64,000 nt of DNA from Legionella sp. (GTDB taxonomy: Bacteria > Pseudomonadota > Gammaproteobacteria > Legionellales > Legionellaceae). Below, piece by piece: positions 59,137-64,000 of this stretch. Every line of letters begins with the position of its first letter. Within the stretch, counting starts at the first letter, position 1. Where the stretch lies: positions 1-64,000 of the forward strand of contig JAUXWR010000025.1 in the NCBI GenBank assembly GCA_030680075.1. The letters run 5' to 3'. The position numbers and the translations under genes were made by a program. The notes under the pieces were generated by a model. The model made no database searches and had not been told where the DNA came from. It worked only from the letters and a program-made list of their open reading frames with translations.

Positions 59137-60612
59137 TTACTCAGAACTTGCTTTTAACATCCTCACAGCCTGTAACCAACCTGCAAAATTGCGTTCACGC
59201 GAGGCTTCATTTTGTTCAGGCATTACCTCCCTCTCAACTTTCCAGTTTTTTTGAAAAGATGATAATGAACTCCTGTCTCCGCAACCAAGCGCTGCGAGCA
59301 TGGCAGCTCCAAGAGCGGTTGTTTCAATATCATGTGGCTTTTGAACTGTTACCTTACATTGGGAAGATAAAAACTGTAAAAACCAGTGATTGACCGTCAT
59401 GCCACCATCAACACGAAGACCTGACATTGTTATCCCGCTGTCTTCTCTCATGCAATCCATAACCTCCCTTGTTTGATACGCAACACTCTCAAGAGCGGCA
59501 CGCGCAAAATGCGCAGCATTACTTTTTCGCGATAAGCCGGTAATTATCGCACCGGGGGAAGAAATCCAATGCGGCGCGCCTAGCCCGGTGAATGAAGGCA
59601 CGAGATATACGCCCTCGTTATTACTTAGTGATGCAGCGAGATGCTCTGACTCAGCCGATGAGGTTATTAATTTCATTTCGTCACGCAGCCATTTGATGGT
59701 CGTTCCTGCATGATAAAGACTGCCTTCAAGGCCATAGCTTGTTTGATTATTGATTTTATAAGCAATGGTTGTAAGAAGATTATGATTGGATAAGACCGCT
59801 GCATCCCCTGTATTCATTAAAAGAAAGCCGCCTGTGCCAAAGGTAGCCTTGGTCATGCCTTTGTCAAAACAACATTGACCAATCAAAGCAGCCTGTTGAT
59901 CGCCAGCAATACCGGTGATAGGAATGGAGGTACCTAAAAATTCTGAATCAATGCGTCCAAACGACGCATCACTGGCGCATACTTTGGGTAAAATTCCAGC
60001 AGGAACGTTAAAAAGCTTCAATAAATCATCATCCCATTGTTCTGACAATATATTATAAAGTAATGTTCTTGATGCATTGGTAACATCCGTACAATGGGAG
60101 CTTCCTTTTGTTAATCGCCATAATAAAAAAGTATCAATCGTGCCAAAGGCGAGCTGATTTTGTTCCGCAAGAATAGATGCCTCGGGAATCGTTGTCAGTA
60201 ACCAGTGAAGTTTACTCGCCGAAAAATAGGGATCAGGTCGAAGACCGGTTTTCTCTTTAATCATTTTTGAGTAACCGTTTAGCGATTCACAAAAATTTTC
60301 GGTACGTCTGTCTTGCCATACTATCGCGGGATACAAGCATTTACCGGTTTGTTTATCCCAAATTAATGTTGTTTCACGTTGATTGGTTATTCCACAGGCA
60401 ATTATATTTTTTATATCGGTGTGAGAAGCCACTTCTTTGATGGCCATTAATGTTTTCGACCATATTTCTTCAGGGCAATGTTCTACCCAACCGGCTTTGG
60501 GATAAGATTGGGTTAAGGGATGCTGGCTCATGGTTACTAACTGACCAGACTGCGTATATAACATTGCGCGAGTACTACTCGTTCCTTGATCAATGGCAAG
60601 CAGATATTTCAT
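59137..60612 (-). CDS. glpK: Glycerol kinase
   Basis: Phosphorylates glycerol to sn-glycerol-3-phosphate. FGGY-kinase features are complete: AIDQGTSSTRAMLYTQSG at the start, WVEHCPEEIW, CGITNQRETTLIWDKQTG, AIVWQDRRT, GIAGDQQAALIGQ, FGTGGFLLMNTG, and YLVPSFTGLGAPHW. At 491 residues the length is slightly below E. coli (502). It is divergent from glpD across a 103-base gap, so kinase and dehydrogenase are probably controlled together. No glpR or glpF is present in the window. Confidence 0.96.
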   Translation of the reverse strand: MKYLLAIDQGTSSTRAMLYTQSGQLVTMSQHPLTQSYPKAGWVEHCPEEIWSKTLMAIKEVASHTDIKNIIACGITNQRETTLIWDKQTGKCLYPAIVWQDRRTENFCESLNGYSKMIKEKTGLRPDPYFSASKLHWLLTTIPEASILAEQNQLAFGTIDTFLLWRLTKGSSHCTDVTNASRTLLYNILSEQWDDDLLKLFNVPAGILPKVCASDASFGRIDSEFLGTSIPITGIAGDQQAALIGQCCFDKGMTKATFGTGGFLLMNTGDAAVLSNHNLLTTIAYKINNQTSYGLEGSLYHAGTTIKWLRDEMKLITSSAESEHLAASLSNNEGVYLVPSFTGLGAPHWISSPGAIITGLSRKSNAAHFARAALESVAYQTREVMDCMREDSGITMSGLRVDGGMTVNHWFLQFLSSQCKVTVQKPHDIETTALGAAMLAALGCGDRSSLSSFQKNWKVEREVMPEQNEASRERNFAGWLQAVRMLKASSE

Positions 60613-60715
60613 TGCTTTCTATTTCCTGATTATAATTGAGTAAAGTATTGGGAAACCGGTATCGTCCTCCAGCCTCATCATGAGGATTTTATACCCATTT
60701 TGCGAAGACACAAAC

Positions 60716-62272
60716 ATGAATCAAATTTTTGATGTGGCTGTTATCGGTGGCGGAATAAATGGCTGTGGCATAGCGGCGGACGCGTCTTTGCGCGGATTGT
60801 CGGTGGTACTTGTCGAAAAAGATGATTTGGCTTCAAAAACATCTTCAAGCAGCACTAAATTAATCCATGGTGGTTTAAGATATCTTGAGCATTATAATTT
60901 TTCATTAGTTAAAAAATCCCTGGACGAGCGCCAGCTCTTGCTAAATTTAGCGCCTCATTTGGTGCGCCCAATTCCTTTTGTACTTCCTTTTGAGCAATCT
61001 ATACGCCCATCCTGGTTTTTGCGGGCGGGCTTGTTTCTTTATGATAATTTAAGTCGCATCAATAAATTACCTAAAAGCAAGCTTATCAAGCGAAACAAAA
61101 AATCGCTTTATTTTCCGCCGTTAGCAGAGGAATTTAAAAAAGGGTTTTTATTTTATGATTGCACCACGGATGATGCGCGTTTAACCTTAACCAATGCCTT
61201 ACAAGCAAAAAAGCATGGGGCCACAATTTTAACCGAGACTGAACTGGTGAGTACCAAGGTAGTCGATGGTCTATGGCATTTGACGACTAGAACCTGGGGA
61301 GGGGAAGAAAATACATTGATTGCCCGTTCAATTGTCAATGCAGCAGGTCCTTGGGTTGAGTCAACTAATCAGCGTCTAAACATCCCTAGCCAATATAAAA
61401 TGTCTCTTATTAAAGGGAGCCATCTCGTTGTACATAAACTTTACGAAGGGGATCATGCTTATCTTTTGCAAAATGATGATAAACGCATAGTCTTTGTCAT
61501 TCCCTATCATGGTTATTCAATGATAGGAACAACAGATGTTGTTTTTTCTGGAAATCTGGATGACGTGGCTATTTCTTCCGAAGAAATTGATTATCTTTTT
61601 GAATTGGTTGCAAATTATTTTAAAAAGCAATTATTGCGCGAAAATATCATTAATACCTGGAGTGGGGTCAGGCCTCTGATTGCAGCCAAAGCTGACTCAC
61701 CTCAGACATTAAGCCGTGACTATACCTATCATTTCACTAAAGAGCCTGCACCCGCTATAACCATTTATGGAGGCAAAATTACAACTTATCGGCAATTGGC
61801 TGAAGAGGCTGTTAATGAATTAAAAGCAGTATTTCCCACGTTACCTGAATCTAATACTAAGGCATCCCCTTTACCAGGTGCACTTTGGGGTAAAATGAAT
61901 TATAAAAACTATTGTCATTATGCTCATGAAAATTATTATTGGTTAGATGAAAGCATACTAAAGCGCTTATTGGAAACTTATGGGACTAATACAGAGGCGC
62001 TGCTCGATGGATGTAAAAAAATTAGTGATCTGGGGCTACATTTTGGAAATGGACTATATCAGCGAGAAGTGGATTATTTATTACAAGAAGAGTGGGCTAC
62101 AACGTGCGAAGATATTCTATGGCGCCGCACAAAATTGGGATTATATTTTACCGCCGAAAGCAGTGGACAATTAGCCGAGTATCTAATTAAAAATAAAATG
62201 CGCGGTTCGACAAGAAAAAACAACGTTAATATAACCGAGCCGCGACCGTCAGGGAGTGTTCACGAGATTTGA
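60716..62272 (+). CDS. glpD: Aerobic glycerol-3-phosphate dehydrogenase
   Basis: Membrane-associated flavoenzyme that oxidises glycerol-3-phosphate to dihydroxyacetone phosphate and feeds electrons to quinone. The FAD-binding motif DVAVIGGGINGCGIAADASL (about residues 6-25) is followed by TSSSSTKLIHGGLRYLEHYN, INAAGPWVE-like SIVNAAGPWVES, MIGTTDVVF, and SGVRPLI. I start at ATG 60716 (MNQIFDVAVIGGG), matching the family, not 12 codons upstream. This gives 518 residues (E. coli 501). The last 14 residues (NITEPRPSGSVHEI) are encoded by a palindromic repeat, so the C-terminus is repeat-derived. Confidence 0.95.
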   Translation: MNQIFDVAVIGGGINGCGIAADASLRGLSVVLVEKDDLASKTSSSSTKLIHGGLRYLEHYNFSLVKKSLDERQLLLNLAPHLVRPIPFVLPFEQSIRPSWFLRAGLFLYDNLSRINKLPKSKLIKRNKKSLYFPPLAEEFKKGFLFYDCTTDDARLTLTNALQAKKHGATILTETELVSTKVVDGLWHLTTRTWGGEENTLIARSIVNAAGPWVESTNQRLNIPSQYKMSLIKGSHLVVHKLYEGDHAYLLQNDDKRIVFVIPYHGYSMIGTTDVVFSGNLDDVAISSEEIDYLFELVANYFKKQLLRENIINTWSGVRPLIAAKADSPQTLSRDYTYHFTKEPAPAITIYGGKITTYRQLAEEAVNELKAVFPTLPESNTKASPLPGALWGKMNYKNYCHYAHENYYWLDESILKRLLETYGTNTEALLDGCKKISDLGLHFGNGLYQREVDYLLQEEWATTCEDILWRRTKLGLYFTAESSGQLAEYLIKNKMRGSTRKNNVNITEPRPSGSVHEI

Positions 62273-62344
62273 TAGCTGCTGAAATTTTCCCGAGCCGAGA
62301 GTATCACCACGCCCAGTGAACGCTTCCTGACGGTCGCGGCTCGG
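62233..62344. repeat. Palindromic repeat family E spanning the glpD 3' end
   Basis: Inverted repeat with 30-nt arms at 62233-62262 and 62315-62344 (28 of 30 positions pair) around a 52-base loop. The left arm lies inside glpD and gives its last codons; the right arm ends four bases before the stop of the convergent thioredoxin gene. The core sequence CCGAGCCGCGACCGTCAGG resembles intergenic repeats I recall from Legionella genomes. It may serve as an mRNA end for both convergent genes. Confidence 0.85.
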
Positions 62345-62348
62345 TATT

Positions 62349-62711
62349 TTATTGCTTTTCCTCGTCAATTTCTGAACGAATACTGCTTACATCAACTGCT
62401 ATTGCCTGTTCTACCAGCTCTTTTAACGCTGACTCAGGTATGCTGCCTGACTCGGAATAAACCACAATACCTTGTTTAAAAACGAGTAAATGAGGGATTG
62501 AACGAATATTAAATGTTTCTGCCAAACTACCTTCATTTTCAATATTGATTTTGGCAAAAACAACAGACGGATTTTCAGCGGCTACCTTTTCGTAAATTTT
62601 GCCGAATTGTTTGCATGGAGCACACCATTCTGCCCAAAAATCCACAAAAACTATCTCATTTTTTTCGATGAGCTCTTCAAGTTGTGAAGCATTAACAGTC
62701 GTAAGCAACAT
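62349..62711 (-). CDS. Thioredoxin-family protein (CAPC active site)
   Basis: Small disulfide reductase of the thioredoxin fold. FWAEWCAPCKQF contains the redox pair Cys30-Ala-Pro-Cys33, in place of the usual Cys-Gly-Pro-Cys; the cis-proline is in IRSIPHLLVFKQG. It has 120 residues with a C-terminal extension rich in Glu (SSIRSEIDEEKQ) and no signal peptide, so it is cytosolic. It lies three bases after adk and is most likely co-transcribed with it. It could be annotated trxA, but the Ala suggests a paralogue of the main thioredoxin. Confidence 0.88.
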   Translation of the reverse strand: MLLTTVNASQLEELIEKNEIVFVDFWAEWCAPCKQFGKIYEKVAAENPSVVFAKINIENEGSLAETFNIRSIPHLLVFKQGIVVYSESGSIPESALKELVEQAIAVDVSSIRSEIDEEKQ

Positions 62712-62714
62712 GTT

Positions 62715-63410
<696 letters not shown>

Positions 63411-63500
63411 CTACCGTTTCATGAACTTAATGTCATGCAAAATCGATAGTGACAAGGACAACTTTTTAATGCTGCCGCTCATAAATATCTGCTTGGTTGT

Positions 63501-64000
63501 TTATCGCCGCTTGCACGCATTTAATTGGGCTTGATAAATTGCAGAACGAGCACTTACTTTTTTTGCGACTTGTATTAACCAGGGCTTCTTGAGAAAAGTC
63601 TTGCGTTGATAACCTCCGATCCCTTCATGATAGGCGAGATATAAAGAGTAGGCATCATTACGAGGAATACCTGCTTGTCGATTAGCCTGATTTGCATACC
63701 AGCCAATAAAATCCACGGCATCATCAAAATTGGTGCGGGATGATAATAAACCACCGTTCGTTAATTTGTAATGAGCCCAGGTAGAACGCAGCGCCTGAGA
63801 ATACCCATAAGCACTGGATGGCCTTTTCCAGGGAATGACCCACAGCATTTTGGTGCGTGGGGGCTTGGCGCGACCATCAAATTTGGACTCTTGATGGATG
63901 ATAGCCATTTGTACGGGAACGGGTACTTTCCAGCGACGTTCTACATCTTTTGTATATCGCGCCCATTTAGGATACTGCTTAAAAATATGACATACATTAT
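63501..64000 (-). CDS. Lytic transglycosylase, SLT domain (N-terminus cut by window edge)
   Basis: The frame is open to the right edge, so the visible 166 residues are the C-terminal part. The sequence KVPVPVQMAIIHQESKFDG holds the catalytic glutamate in the IHQES motif of soluble lytic transglycosylases, with SAYGYSQAL, a long helical segment (FDDAVDFIGWYANQ), and YLAYHEGIGGY, which correspond to the other SLT motifs. It cleaves glycan strands to 1,6-anhydro ends in the periplasm. A cysteine at the visible edge (NVCHIF) could be a lipoprotein site, but the upstream signal is outside the window. It ends in a basic tail (NACKRR). Confidence 0.87.
   Translation of the reverse strand, partial: NVCHIFKQYPKWARYTKDVERRWKVPVPVQMAIIHQESKFDGRAKPPRTKMLWVIPWKRPSSAYGYSQALRSTWAHYKLTNGGLLSSRTNFDDAVDFIGWYANQANRQAGIPRNDAYSLYLAYHEGIGGYQRKTFLKKPWLIQVAKKVSARSAIYQAQLNACKRR

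Overview
The window is a chromosomal segment of a Legionella species or a very close member of the Legionellaceae. The evidence is the combination of genes: a type II secretion block in the Legionella order lspFGHIJK next to glnA, a VpdC-like patatin phospholipase inserted among housekeeping genes between accD and pyrF, a FIST protein/histidine kinase/GGDEF-EAL operon matching the NosP-NahK-NarR nitric-oxide circuit described in L. pneumophila, a Sel1-repeat secreted protein, and several small proteins with glutamate-rich C-terminal tails. The DNA is moderately AT-rich and densely coding. No rRNA, tRNA, insertion sequence, prophage, integrase or CRISPR array was seen.

Layout. 1-2434: the 3' end of an unknown gene, a tandemly duplicated palindromic repeat, a D-Ala-D-Ala carboxypeptidase (dacB) and mutT. 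2431-9264: secA, dusA, fis, a duplicated palindromic repeat carrying a broken copy of the htpG 3' end, and htpG with a heat-shock-like promoter. 9499-15116: glnA and, divergently, the T2SS operon lspFGHIJK (inner-membrane platform plus major and minor pseudopilins). 15122-21188: a secreted Sel1-repeat protein and the putative NO/c-di-GMP operon. 21315-28279: a small secreted orphan, a beta-oxidation pair (thiolase and a FadN-type dehydrogenase/hydratase), and an ALDH7/saccharopine-dehydrogenase pair that fits lysine/alpha-aminoadipate breakdown. 28373-34649: lnt-leuS-lptE-holA-nadD, a common gammaproteobacterial envelope and housekeeping cluster. 34650-39989: a second palindromic-repeat island, two peptidoglycan enzymes (L,D-transpeptidase and SH3/NlpC-P60), two related small orphan proteins, an SDR and a membrane orphan. 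39965-49789: cvpA, SPOR protein, folC, accD, the VpdC-like phospholipase, pyrF, a sugar aminotransferase, lapB and lapA. 49925-57432: rpsA, cmk, aroA, serC, gyrA, tightly packed. 57819-64000: gltA, glpK, glpD, a thioredoxin, adk and the edge of a lytic transglycosylase.

How the genes work together. Envelope biogenesis recurs throughout: SecA export, T2SS, lipoprotein acylation (Lnt), LPS transport (LptE), LPS quality control (LapA/LapB), and peptidoglycan trimming or cross-linking (DacB, L,D-transpeptidase, NlpC/P60, SLT). Host-interaction functions (T2SS, VpdC, Sel1 protein, possible effectors) are interspersed as single genes rather than gathered into an island.

The most unusual DNA-level feature is a set of dispersed palindromic repeats (at least five sequence families) sitting at the 3' ends of genes. 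At dacB and htpG the palindrome has been tandemly duplicated together with the 3' end of the neighbouring gene, and the extra gene piece then suffered internal deletions. At mutT and glpD the repeat supplies the last codons of the protein.

Many start codons below differ from the longest open frame. They were moved inward where a Shine-Dalgarno sequence, a signal peptide or a family N-terminus supports it.
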